From the NCBI RefSeq assembly GCF_020523605.1, contig NZ_JAJAQI010000001.1, forward strand, positions 186,001-250,000: a stretch of 64,000 nt of DNA, written 5' to 3'. Made by a program: the position numbers and the translations under genes. The DNA comes from Roseicella aerolata. Its GTDB lineage: Bacteria > Pseudomonadota > Alphaproteobacteria > Acetobacterales > Acetobacteraceae. Below the pieces are notes generated by a model. It was not told where the DNA came from. It did no database searches and saw only the letters and a list, made by a program, of their open reading frames with translations. Shown here one piece after another: positions 9,237-17,596 of this stretch. How positions within the stretch are numbered: position 1 is the first letter of the stretch; each line of letters opens with the position of its first letter.

Positions 9237-11312
9237 TCATCGCCTGACGATCAGCGCGTCCACTGCGGTGATGCGCGGCCCCGCGCAGATCAGCGGGTTG
9301 ACGTCGATCTCCTCGATCCTGTCCGCCTGGTCCGCCGCCAGCTCCGAGACGCGCCGGATCACCGCTGCCAGCGCATCCCGGTCCACCGGCGGCAGGCCGC
9401 GGAAGCCGTCCAGCAGCTTCGCGCCGCGCAGCCGGTCCAGCATGGCATGCGCCTCCGCCGTCCCGACCGGGGCGAGCGACGTCGCGCTGTCCCGCAGCAG
9501 CTCCACCAGGATGCCGCCTAGGCCCACCACGACCATCGGGCCGAAAAGCGGGTCGCGCCGCGCGCCCACCACGATCTCGAGGCCCTGCGGCACCATGGGC
9601 TGCACCAGCACGCCGTTGATCCGCGCCTCCGGCACGGCGTGCGCGGCATTGGCCATGACCGCCGCGAAACCTTCCCGCACCGCGGCGGCATCGCCGAGAT
9701 TCAGGCGGATCACGCCCGCCTCCGTCTTGTGCGGGATGTCGGGTGATTCGACCTTCAGCACCACCGGCAGGCCGAGCGCCTCCGCCGCCGCGACGGCGGC
9801 CTCGGCATCCCGCACCAGCCGCTCGCCCACCACCGGCACGCCGTAGGCGGCCAGCACCGCCTTGGCCTCGCGCTCCGTCAGCGTGGTGCTGCCCGCGCCA
9901 TCCAGCAGCGCGGCGGCGCGCGCCTGCCAGGCCGCCAGCGCGGCGAAGCAGCGGTCCATGGAGCGGAACAGGCCGAGATTCGGGTTCGCCTCCGCCTCCC
10001 GCGCGCCGGGGCCTTCCAGCCATTCCGTCAGCCAGACCACGGCGGCGGCCTTGCCGTGCTGCGCCGCCAGCTCCCCCAGCAGGGCGAAGCGCGGCGTGGC
10101 GAAGTCATAGGCATAGCCGTTCGGCAGCACCACGGCGCCATAGGCCGGGTCGGCGCAGATCGCCTCGGCGCAGGCCCGCAGGCTGTCCGGGTCGCTCAGC
10201 ACCTGCGCGGTGATGTCCACCGGGTTGCGGGCGGAGCCGTATTCCGGGATGCGCGCATCCAGCACCGCCTGCGCCGCCGGCCCCGGCTGCGGCATGGGCA
10301 CGCCATGGATCTCCGCCTTGTCGGCCGACATGATGGCGGCGCCGCCCGAGGTGGAGACCAGCGCGACGCCGGGCGCCTTGGGCGGCGGCGCCTTGCCGAG
10401 GAAGGCGGCGGTCTCCAGCAGCGCCTCGAACTTGTCCACCAGCACCACGCCCGCGCGTTCGAAGGCGGCGCGGTAGGCGGCCTCCGAGCCGGCGAGGGAG
10501 CCGGTATGGGACAGCGCGGCGGCCGCGCCGCCCTCGCCGACCGCCAGCTTGGTGATCACCAGCGGCTTGTCGGCCTCCCAGGCCAGCTCGGCGGCCCGCA
10601 CCAGCCGCAGCGGGTCGGCCATCCCTTCGAAGACGCAGGCGATGGCGGAGCAGCCCGGATCCTCGGCCAGGGCCGCGACGCAATCGGCCACGTCGAGGTC
10701 GGCGGAATTGCCGCAGGCCAGCACCCGGCCAATGGCGACGCCCCGCTCCACCCCCTGCGCCAGGGCGAAGCCGAGATTGCCGGACTGACTGACGATGCCG
10801 AGGGCGGGGCGCGTCGGCGGCGCGGCCGGCCGCGGCACGGCGGCGAAGCTGATGGTGGCGCCCGAGGCATAGTCGAGCATGCCGAGGCAATTCGGCCCGA
10901 CCAGCCGCACCCTGCCAGCCCGCGCGATCTCGGCGATGCGCGCCTGCAGGGCGATGCGCTCCGGCTTGCCCGTCTCGGCGAAGCCGGCGGCATAGAGCAT
11001 CACCGCGCCGACGCCGGACACTGCGCATTCGGTGACGATGCCCTCCACCGCCTCCATCGGCGCCGCCACCACGGCCAGGTCCGGCACCTCCGGCAGCGCC
11101 GCGACATTGGGATGGCAGGGCTGGTCGCCCAGGCGGTCGTAACGCGCGTTCACCAGATGCACCCGGCCGCCGAAGCCGGCCAGGTTGCGCTGCGTCCGCT
11201 CCCCGAAGGAGGCGGGGCGGGCCGAGGCGCCGATGATGGCGATGCTCCTTGGCTCCAGCAGGCGGAGCAGGTCGGCGCGGCGATAGAGCGGGCGGCTGGC
11301 GGCAGCGGGCAA
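9237..11312 (-). CDS. ADP-forming acetate/acyl-CoA synthetase family protein
   Basis: Acid + CoA + ATP to acyl-CoA + ADP + Pi (acyl-CoA synthetase, NDP-forming), predicted cytoplasmic. The 691-residue chain carries the alpha and beta parts fused in the order CoA-binding domain (IAIIGASARPASFGERTQRNL, from residue 19), succinyl-CoA-ligase-like flavodoxin domains (LGIVSQSGNLGFALAQGVERG; ALVSTSGGAAIMSADKAE), then an ATP-grasp domain in the last ~220 residues (LTEREAKAVLAAYGVPVVGE; LKVESPDIPHKTEAGVIRL). Length fits the fused family. With the neighbouring acyl-CoA genes it suggests activation of an organic acid, but the substrate cannot be read from sequence. Confidence 0.92.
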   Translation of the reverse strand: MPAAASRPLYRRADLLRLLEPRSIAIIGASARPASFGERTQRNLAGFGGRVHLVNARYDRLGDQPCHPNVAALPEVPDLAVVAAPMEAVEGIVTECAVSGVGAVMLYAAGFAETGKPERIALQARIAEIARAGRVRLVGPNCLGMLDYASGATISFAAVPRPAAPPTRPALGIVSQSGNLGFALAQGVERGVAIGRVLACGNSADLDVADCVAALAEDPGCSAIACVFEGMADPLRLVRAAELAWEADKPLVITKLAVGEGGAAAALSHTGSLAGSEAAYRAAFERAGVVLVDKFEALLETAAFLGKAPPPKAPGVALVSTSGGAAIMSADKAEIHGVPMPQPGPAAQAVLDARIPEYGSARNPVDITAQVLSDPDSLRACAEAICADPAYGAVVLPNGYAYDFATPRFALLGELAAQHGKAAAVVWLTEWLEGPGAREAEANPNLGLFRSMDRCFAALAAWQARAAALLDGAGSTTLTEREAKAVLAAYGVPVVGERLVRDAEAAVAAAEALGLPVVLKVESPDIPHKTEAGVIRLNLGDAAAVREGFAAVMANAAHAVPEARINGVLVQPMVPQGLEIVVGARRDPLFGPMVVVGLGGILVELLRDSATSLAPVGTAEAHAMLDRLRGAKLLDGFRGLPPVDRDALAAVIRRVSELAADQADRIEEIDVNPLICAGPRITAVDALIVRR

Positions 11313-11471
11313 GAACGTTTCCTCCGAAATCCTGGGAGGCGGCGGGTGAGCCTGGCCCAGCCGCCCGCGCCGGCCCGGTATCCGGTGCGCGGGCCCGCGC
11401 GCCCCGGGTCATGATGGCATCCCTGCCGGCGCCTTAGGAGGGGGGCCAAGCCGGCCCCTCAGCGCTGCCCC

Positions 11472-12158
11472 TCAGCGCTCCGGCCCGCCGCCATGCCGCG
11501 CCGCGGCGGCATCCAGCAGCCGGGTCACCTCCTCGTCCTCCAGCTGGTGGAAATCCACGTAATGGCCGCTGATGCCGTGATACAGCTCGGCCTCCAGCAG
11601 GCAGACCACCTCATCCGCCTCCCGCCGCAGCGCCGCCAACGTCTCGGGCGGCGCAACCGGCACCGCCAGCACCAGGCGCGCCGGGCCGCGCCGCCGCAGC
11701 GCCTGCAGCGCCGCCCGTGCCGTGGCGCCCGTCGCCAGCCCGTCATCCACCACCACCGCGGCGCGGCCGCGCGGGTCTATGGGCGGGCGGGCGGCCAGGT
11801 ATTGCGCGCGCCGGCGGTTGATCTCCGCCACTTCCCGGGCGCGGATCGCTGCGATCGCAGCCTCGTCCGTGCCGGTCAAGGCGATGATGTCCCGGTTCAG
11901 CACCGTCTCCGGCGGGTTGCCCTCCACCACCGCGCCCAGCGCCAGCTCCGGCTGCTGCGGCGCGCCGATCTTGCGCACCAGGATGAGGTCGAGCGGCGCG
12001 CCCAGCGCCTCGGCGATCTCCGCCGCGACCGGCACCCCGCCGCGCGGCAGGGCATAAATGACCGGCCGTGGCAGGCTCAGCCCCCGCAGCTTCGCGCCGA
12101 GCAGCCGCCCCGCCTCGGTCCGGTCGGCGAAGCGGATGATCTCATTGCGGGCCATCAT
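11472..12158 (-). CDS. Phosphoribosyltransferase family protein
   Basis: Type I PRTase fold. The PRPP-binding loop is AAVVVDDGLATGATARAAL (about residue 135-150) and the N-terminal RPVIYALPRGGVPVAAEIAEAL is the usual entry strand. The natural substrate is unknown for this group. The gene overlaps the end of the upstream alpha/beta hydrolase by 17 bp (14 if the second ATG at 12155 is used; GGAGGGGG precedes both). In many bacteria PRTase and hydrolase of this kind are fused into one protein, so this is the split version with coupled translation. Confidence 0.88.
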   Translation of the reverse strand: MMARNEIIRFADRTEAGRLLGAKLRGLSLPRPVIYALPRGGVPVAAEIAEALGAPLDLILVRKIGAPQQPELALGAVVEGNPPETVLNRDIIALTGTDEAAIAAIRAREVAEINRRRAQYLAARPPIDPRGRAAVVVDDGLATGATARAALQALRRRGPARLVLAVPVAPPETLAALRREADEVVCLLEAELYHGISGHYVDFHQLEDEEVTRLLDAAAARHGGGPER

Positions 12159-12819
12159 CCCCCTCCCGCACCAGCCAGCGGTGGAACCAGTCGGCGGCGA
12201 GCTTCGCCACCTGCTCCAGCGCGCCCGGCTCCTCGAACAGATGCGTCGCCCCGGGCACGACCGAGAGTTCCGTCGGGCAGGTCATCCAGCCCTGCGCCCA
12301 TTCGTTGAGCGCCAGCACCTGCCTGTCCTCCCCGCCGACGATCAGCAGCGTCGGCGCGGCGAGGTTCTTCAGGTGCAACTCACCCACCAGGTCGGGCCGC
12401 CCGCCGCGGGAGACCACCGCGCCCACCGTTCCCGGCCGTTCCGCCGCCGCGGTCAGGGCGGCCGCGGCGCCGGTGCTGGCGCCGAAGAGGCCGAGCGGCA
12501 GGCCCTCCGTCGCGTCATGGCTGGTCGCGCAGTGCACCGCATGTTCCAGCCGCCGCGCGAGCAGGCCGATATCGAAGACCGCGCGGCGGTCGGTTGCCTC
12601 CGCCTCGGTCAGCAGGTCGCAGAGCAGGGTGGCGAGGCCGGCCTGGTGCAGCGCCTGCGCCACCTGGCGGTTGCGCGGGCTGTGCCGGCCGGAGCCGCTG
12701 CCATGCGCGAAGACCACCACGCCGCAGGCCGAGGGCGGCACCTCCAGCACCCCCTCCAGCCCCATGGGCGGGATCGAGACCGTCTCCGTCCGCACCTTGT
12801 GGGATGACGCCTGCATCAC
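12142..12819 (-). CDS. Dienelactone hydrolase-like alpha/beta hydrolase
   Basis: Alpha/beta hydrolase of 225 aa. The nucleophile elbow is GLFGASTGAAAAL (Ser in G-A-S-T-G), the acid residue is in IVGGEDRQVL and the histidine in PGATHLFEE, giving a complete Ser-Asp-His triad; VVVFAHGSGSGRHSPRNRQVA supplies the oxyanion region. It lies between the universal stress protein gene (20-bp gap) and the PRTase gene (overlap), so the three form one - strand operon. The substrate is unknown. Confidence 0.87.
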   Translation of the reverse strand: MMQASSHKVRTETVSIPPMGLEGVLEVPPSACGVVVFAHGSGSGRHSPRNRQVAQALHQAGLATLLCDLLTEAEATDRRAVFDIGLLARRLEHAVHCATSHDATEGLPLGLFGASTGAAAALTAAAERPGTVGAVVSRGGRPDLVGELHLKNLAAPTLLIVGGEDRQVLALNEWAQGWMTCPTELSVVPGATHLFEEPGALEQVAKLAADWFHRWLVREGDDGPQ

Positions 12820-12838
12820 CCCCTCCCTTCATCAGCCT

Positions 12839-13687
12839 TCAATGCGACAGCAGCACCGGCACCGTCATCTCCCGCAGCAGCGTGCGGGTGACGCCGCCGA
12901 GGATCAATTCCCGGATCCGCGAATGGCCATAGGCACCGATCACCAGGAGATCGGCCGAGAGCTCCGCGGCGCGGTTCTGCAGGGCGTTGTCGGCGCCGAT
13001 CCCCGTCCCCGTCATGTGCTCGACGGTCACCCTCAGCCCGTGCCGCGCGAGGTGGCGGGCGATATCCGCCCCGGGCTCCTCGCCATGGCCCGCCAGGCCG
13101 CCGCGCGGATCAACCGAGAGCACGGTGACCGCGCTGGCGCCCGCAATGACCGGCAGCGCGTCATGCACCGCGCGCGATGCCTCGCGCGAGGCGTTCCAGC
13201 CGATCAGCACGCGCTCGCCGAGCCGCTCGAACCGCCCGGCATAGGGCACCACCAGCACCGGCCGGCCGGAGGAGAAGAGCGCCGCCTCGAGGATGGCGCC
13301 TGCGGCGGGCTGGGTGCTCTCGGGGTCGGCCTGGCCGATGATGACGAGGTCGGCGTAGCGGGCATGCAGCGCCACCGTCTCCGGCGCCAGGCCCTCGATC
13401 TGCCGCCATTCGCCGGCGATGCCCTCCCGCAGCAGGGCGTCCTGGAAGGCTGCCTCCACCTGCGCCGCCTCCGCCAGGGCGCGGCCGCGCAGCGTGTCCA
13501 CGAGGTCGCCGAGCAGGATGGCGCCGCCGCCCGGATCGGGCGTCACCATGACGGGAAGGCGGATATCGGCCACGAAAAGGCCGATCAGATGCGCATCCTG
13601 CCGCCGCGCGAGGTCGGCGGCGAGGCGGAGCCGCGTGGCACCCTGCTCGGTCGCATCGAGATGCACCAGGATGTCCTTGAGCCGCAT
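12839..13687 (-). CDS. Tandem-domain universal stress protein
   Basis: A 282-residue protein with two UspA domains: the first starts MRLKDILVHLDATEQGATRLR, the second RVLIGWNASREASRAVHDALP. The ATP-binding signature G-x2-G-x9-G-S/T is recognisable in the second domain as GAYGHSRIRELILGGVTRTLL. Tandem Usp proteins are commonly linked to oxygen limitation; its place beside a Crp/Fnr regulator and nitrate respiration genes fits that, but no TTGAT-type box was found directly upstream. Confidence 0.92.
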   Translation of the reverse strand: MRLKDILVHLDATEQGATRLRLAADLARRQDAHLIGLFVADIRLPVMVTPDPGGGAILLGDLVDTLRGRALAEAAQVEAAFQDALLREGIAGEWRQIEGLAPETVALHARYADLVIIGQADPESTQPAAGAILEAALFSSGRPVLVVPYAGRFERLGERVLIGWNASREASRAVHDALPVIAGASAVTVLSVDPRGGLAGHGEEPGADIARHLARHGLRVTVEHMTGTGIGADNALQNRAAELSADLLVIGAYGHSRIRELILGGVTRTLLREMTVPVLLSH

Positions 13688-13917
13688 CTTTCCCTCCGGT
13701 CGGCATCGGGCGCCTCCGGCGGCGCCCCGCGCGATCGGTCACAGCATAGACCGCCCGGGTCGGGGATGTGCCGATTGGTCCCATCGCGAATGCAGGAGAC
13801 CCTGGGGAGGCTGCCGGTGCCGCGGGGCAGGGCTGCAACCCCGGTCCGGCAGGTGCCATGCAGGGGGGCGCGGCCGCACCCGCCCGGGGCCTGGTATGAC
13901 CGCCCGAGGGTCCGGCC

Positions 13918-14601
13918 TCAGCGCAGCCCGGTCTGCATCAGCAGGGCGCGGTCCACCACATCCGCCCGCTTCGCGGAGAGCCGGATGGCGCCCCGTGCCT
14001 CGAGCGCGTTCAGCGTGCGCGACAGGGTCTCCGGCGTCATGCCGAGCCGGGCCGCGATCGCCCCGCGCGGCTCCTGCAGGTCCACCGCGCCGGCCCCGGC
14101 CTCCTCCGGCACGCGGCGCGCCAGGAAACGCGCGACCCGGCGCTCGGCCGGGCGCAGCTTGAGGTCCACGACCTGGTCCACCATCAGCCGCCAGTGCCGG
14201 GCCAGCAGCTCCATCATCGCGCGGCTGAGGGCCGGATCCTGCGCGATCCCCTCGCGGAAGACATCGGCCGGGATCATGAGCACCCGCACATCGGTCAGCG
14301 TCACGCCGGAGGCGAGATAGGGAAGGCCGAGGATGGCCGCGGGCGCGAGGAACAGCTCCCCCGCGCCGAAGATCTCCACGATCGTCTCCGCCCCGGCTTC
14401 GTCCCGCGCCTGCAGGCCGACGCTCCCGGCCAGCACCAGGTGCAGGAAATTCGGCACCTCACCCTGGTCGAACAGGACGGTGCTGCGCGGGAGCTGCTGG
14501 GTGAAGCTCGGCCGCAGCAGCCGCTCCATGGCCGCCTCGCCCGCCGCGGCGAAGAAGGGGCTGCGGCGCAGCAGGTCGCTGTTCAAGGCACGGTCGGGCA
14601 T
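13918..14601 (-). CDS. Crp/Fnr-family regulator, cysteine-less (Dnr/NNR-like)
   Basis: Transcription factor with an N-terminal cyclic-nucleotide-like sensor domain (HLVLAGSVGLQARDEAGAETIVEIFGAGELF) and a C-terminal winged helix. The recognition helix GMTPETLSRTLNALE carries the E-x2-SR signature that FNR-type proteins use to read TTGAT half sites. No cysteine is present, so it cannot hold an FNR-type iron-sulfur cluster; a Dnr/NNR-like haem or NO sensor is more likely. The start at 14601 (227 aa; AGGGGA upstream) is preferred over 14673 because the longer form would place a perfect FNR box (14654-14667) inside the gene. It is divergent from narK1 and is the obvious regulator of the nar cluster. 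Confidence 0.9.
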   Translation of the reverse strand: MPDRALNSDLLRRSPFFAAAGEAAMERLLRPSFTQQLPRSTVLFDQGEVPNFLHLVLAGSVGLQARDEAGAETIVEIFGAGELFLAPAAILGLPYLASGVTLTDVRVLMIPADVFREGIAQDPALSRAMMELLARHWRLMVDQVVDLKLRPAERRVARFLARRVPEEAGAGAVDLQEPRGAIAARLGMTPETLSRTLNALEARGAIRLSAKRADVVDRALLMQTGLR

Positions 14602-14653
14602 GGCGGCTCCCCTGGCATCGGCCCGATCATCGCTGCATCGATCATGCGTGTCG

Positions 14654-14667
14654 TTGATTTGCATCAA
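14654..14667. promoter_or_regulatory. FNR/Dnr-type operator box 1
   Basis: Perfect dyad TTGAT-TTGC-ATCAA, matching the TTGAT-N4-ATCAA consensus at all ten fixed positions. Its centre is about 60 bp upstream of the regulator start, suggesting autoregulation or control of the - strand transcript. Confidence 0.88.
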
Positions 14668-14747
14668 CGGCACATCCGAAGCCGCGTATCGGAAGCCTTG
14701 TCCCAGGCCGGCATTCGGCTGATTTTCCCGCGCGGCCGGGCTCCAAC

Positions 14748-14761
14748 TTGATGTGAATCAA
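14748..14761. promoter_or_regulatory. FNR/Dnr-type operator box 2
   Basis: Second perfect dyad, TTGAT-GTGA-ATCAA. Its centre is about 65 bp before the narK1 ATG, a position compatible with class II activation at -41.5 of the nar transcript. Confidence 0.9.
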
Positions 14762-14819
14762 GCAACCGGTCCGTTGCCGCAGCCACTGTCCGCCCGGCTC
14801 GATCCAACGGGAGCGGCAG

Positions 14820-16184
14820 ATGAATGCGATGACGGGCGGAACGGTGGACGGCGGCGACCGTTCCCGCGCCCTGTGGTCCAGCACGGCGGCCTTCACGGTC
14901 TGCTTCGCGGCCTGGACCATCTTCTCGATCCTGGGCGTGCAGGTGAAGCGCGACCTGGGGCTCAGCGATTTCGAGTTCGGCCTGCTGGTCGGCACGCCGA
15001 TCCTGACGGGCAGCCTGACCCGCCTCGTGCTCGGCATCTGGGCGGACCAGTATGGCGGCCGGCGCGTCTTCACCCTGGTGATGCTGGCGGCGGCCATCGC
15101 CACCTGGCTGCTCTCCTACGCCTATGACTACACGACCTTCCTGCTGGCCGCCCTCGGCGTCGGCATCGCGGGCGGATCCTTCTCGGTCGGCGTCTCCTAT
15201 GTCTCGAAGTGGTATCCGAAGGAGAAGCAGGGCACCGCGCTCGGCATCTTCGGCGCCGGCAATGTCGGCTCGGCCGTCACCAAATTCCTCGCGCCGGCCG
15301 TCATGGTCGCGCTGGGCTGGCAGGCGGTCGCGCAGATCTGGGCCGTCGCACTGGCGGTGACCGCCGTGCTCTTCTACGTGACCACCAAGGACGACCCGGA
15401 CCTCGCGGCGCGGCGCGCCCGCGGCGTCGAGGCCGAGAGCTTCGGCGCGATGATGGCGCCGCTCGCCAACCTGCAGGTCTGGCGCTTCGCTCTCTACTAC
15501 TTCTTCGTCTTCGGCGGCTTCGTGGCGCTGGCCCTCTGGCTGCCGCGCTTCTATGTCGGCGTCTACGGGCTCGACATCGTCACCGCCGGCATGCTCGGCG
15601 CCGCTTACTCCATCCCCGGCTCGATCTTCCGCGTCCTCGGCGGCACGCTGTCCGACAAGTATGGCGCGCGGCGGGTGATGTACTGGACCTTCATCGGCTC
15701 GGTCGTCTGCACCTTCCTGCTCAGCTACCCCGCGACCCATTACGTGGTGAGCGGCATCCGTGGCCCGATCGAGTTCACCGTGGCGATCGGCTTCATCCCC
15801 TTCATGGTGCTGACCATGGCGCTGGGCTTCTTCATGAGCCTGGGCAAGGCCGCGGTCTTCAAGCACATCCCCGTCTACTACCCCGGCCGCGTCGGCGCGG
15901 TGGGCGGCGTGGTCGGGCTGATCGGCGGCCTGGGCGGCTTCCTCCTGCCGATGGCCTTCGGCGCGCTGAACGACATCATCGGCGTCTGGACGAGCTGCTT
16001 CATGCTGCTCTTCGTCATCGTCGCCGCCAGCCTGGTCTGGATGCACTTCGCCATCCGCCGGATGGAGAAGGCCGAGAACCCGGCGCTGCGCGCCCCGCGC
16101 GACCTGCCGGAGGCGGCTGCCCTCGCCAACCCTGCTCCCGCCCGGGCACCCGCGCCCGATGGCCGCACCGTGGCTGCCGAATAG
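14820..16184 (+). CDS. narK1: Nitrate/nitrite MFS transporter, NarK1-like
   Basis: Inner-membrane MFS protein of 454 aa with about 12 hydrophobic segments. The NarK signatures are seen: GLLVGTPILTGSLTRLVLGIWADQYGGRRVF (first substrate-binding Arg and motif A), GVGIAGGSFSVGVSYVSKWYPKEKQGTALGIFGAGNVGSAVTKF (nitrate signature 1) and GGVVGLIGGLGGFLLPMAFG (signature 2). This type is usually a nitrate:proton symporter. It is the first gene of the nar transcript, downstream of FNR-type box 2. The C-terminal 30 residues are Ala/Pro-rich. Confidence 0.94.
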   Translation: MNAMTGGTVDGGDRSRALWSSTAAFTVCFAAWTIFSILGVQVKRDLGLSDFEFGLLVGTPILTGSLTRLVLGIWADQYGGRRVFTLVMLAAAIATWLLSYAYDYTTFLLAALGVGIAGGSFSVGVSYVSKWYPKEKQGTALGIFGAGNVGSAVTKFLAPAVMVALGWQAVAQIWAVALAVTAVLFYVTTKDDPDLAARRARGVEAESFGAMMAPLANLQVWRFALYYFFVFGGFVALALWLPRFYVGVYGLDIVTAGMLGAAYSIPGSIFRVLGGTLSDKYGARRVMYWTFIGSVVCTFLLSYPATHYVVSGIRGPIEFTVAIGFIPFMVLTMALGFFMSLGKAAVFKHIPVYYPGRVGAVGGVVGLIGGLGGFLLPMAFGALNDIIGVWTSCFMLLFVIVAASLVWMHFAIRRMEKAENPALRAPRDLPEAAALANPAPARAPAPDGRTVAAE

Positions 16185-16209
16185 ACCACGGAAGAACGGA
16201 ACCAACGCC

Positions 16210-17577
16210 ATGTCCACGACAACACAGACGGCCGGCGCGGCATCGCGCGCCGGCGGCACCTGGCTAGACCGCTGGCAGCCCGAGGACGCCGGCTTCTGGG
16301 CCTCCGAGGGCAAGGGCCGCGCCTGGCTCACCCTCACGGTCACCACCTTCGACCTCACGCTCGCCTTCATCACCTGGTTCGTCGTCAGCGCCCTGGTGGT
16401 GCGGCTGCCGAATCTCGGCTTCCAGCTCACGACCAGCCAGCTCTTCTGGCTGGCGGCCATGCCGGGCCTCGCCGGCGGCACGCTGCGCATCGTCCATACC
16501 TTCCTGACGCCGCTGCTCGGCACGCGGCATGTGGTGGCGCTTTCCACCCTGTCGCTGCTGATCCCGGCCGTGGGCTGGTTCTATGCGGTGCAGGACCCGA
16601 CGACGCCCTACTGGGTGCTGATGCTGCTGGCCTTCGCGGCCGGGCTCGGCGGCGGCAACTTCTCCTCCTTCATGCCCTCCACCAGCCTGTTCTTCCCGAA
16701 GCGGCTGGCGGGCACCGCGCTGGCGGTCCAGGCCGGCATCGGCAACTTCGGCGTCAGCATCGTGCAGTTCGTGACGCCCTGGATTATCGGCCTGTCGCTG
16801 GCCGACGGGCTGCTGGGCGAGGGCCAGATCCTGCGCGCGGCGAATGGCGCGACCAAGACGGTCTGGCTGCAGAACGCGACCGCCATCTACATCCCGCTGA
16901 TCCTGATCGGCGCCCTGGCGGCCTGGGCCTTCCTGCGCAGCGTGCCGGTGAAGGCGAACTTCCGGGAACAGCTGGACATCTTCGGCCTGAAGCACGGGCT
17001 GATCATGACCGTGCTCTACATCATGACCTTCGGCATCTTCTCGGGCCTGGCCGCCGTCTTCCCGCTGCTGATCAAGCAGTGCTACGGCGCCCTGCCGGGC
17101 GCGCCGGACCCGCTGACCTATGCCTTCCTCGGCCCGCTCGTCGGCTCGGTGGCGCGCATCGTCGCCGGCCCGGTGGCGGACCGCTTCGGCGGCGCCAAGG
17201 TCACCCAGGTGGCGGGCTTCGGCATGCTGGCCTGCGCGCTGGTGGTGCCCTTCTACACCCAGCCGACCAGCATGGCGGACTTCCCCTTCTTCGTCGGCGC
17301 GATGCTGGGCCTGTTCCTCTTCGCCGGCATCGGCAACGCCAGCACCTTCAAGCAGATCCCGATGCTGTTCCCGCCGCGCCAGGCGGCCGGCGTGATCGGC
17401 TGGACCGCGGCCATGGGCGCCTATGGTCCCTTCGCCTGCGGCCTGCTGATCGGCCAGAGCATCGCCTTCTTCGGCAGCCCGAACGCCTTCTTCTGGTGGT
17501 GCGCCGTCTACTTCGCGGTCTGCATCGGCCTGAATTGGTTCTTCTACGCCCGGCGCAATGCGCCGAACCCGTGCTGA
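16210..17577 (+). CDS. narK2: Nitrate/nitrite MFS transporter, NarK2-like
   Basis: Second MFS transporter, 455 aa from the ATG at 16210, 25 bp after narK1. It has AFAAGLGGGNFSSFMPSTSLFFPKRLAGTALAVQAGIGNFGVSIVQF (nitrate signature 1) and PRQAAGVIGWTAAMGAYGPFACGLLI (signature 2). The NarK2 type is usually a nitrate/nitrite antiporter working with respiratory nitrate reductase. In several denitrifiers narK1 and narK2 are fused in one polypeptide; here they are separate genes with low similarity to each other. Confidence 0.93.
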   Translation: MSTTTQTAGAASRAGGTWLDRWQPEDAGFWASEGKGRAWLTLTVTTFDLTLAFITWFVVSALVVRLPNLGFQLTTSQLFWLAAMPGLAGGTLRIVHTFLTPLLGTRHVVALSTLSLLIPAVGWFYAVQDPTTPYWVLMLLAFAAGLGGGNFSSFMPSTSLFFPKRLAGTALAVQAGIGNFGVSIVQFVTPWIIGLSLADGLLGEGQILRAANGATKTVWLQNATAIYIPLILIGALAAWAFLRSVPVKANFREQLDIFGLKHGLIMTVLYIMTFGIFSGLAAVFPLLIKQCYGALPGAPDPLTYAFLGPLVGSVARIVAGPVADRFGGAKVTQVAGFGMLACALVVPFYTQPTSMADFPFFVGAMLGLFLFAGIGNASTFKQIPMLFPPRQAAGVIGWTAAMGAYGPFACGLLIGQSIAFFGSPNAFFWWCAVYFAVCIGLNWFFYARRNAPNPC

Positions 17578-17596
17578 GCACGGAGGAGATTGAGCA

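Noticed and set aside
14602-14673. 24-residue N-terminal extension of the Crp/Fnr regulator
   Set aside because: It would place FNR box 1 within the coding sequence; the ATG at 14601 has a better ribosome binding site.
14748-14761. Crp (cAMP) site TGTGA-N6-TCACA
   Set aside because: The fixed half sites are TTGAT/ATCAA, which fits FNR/Dnr and not Crp; the spacer GTGA is coincidental.
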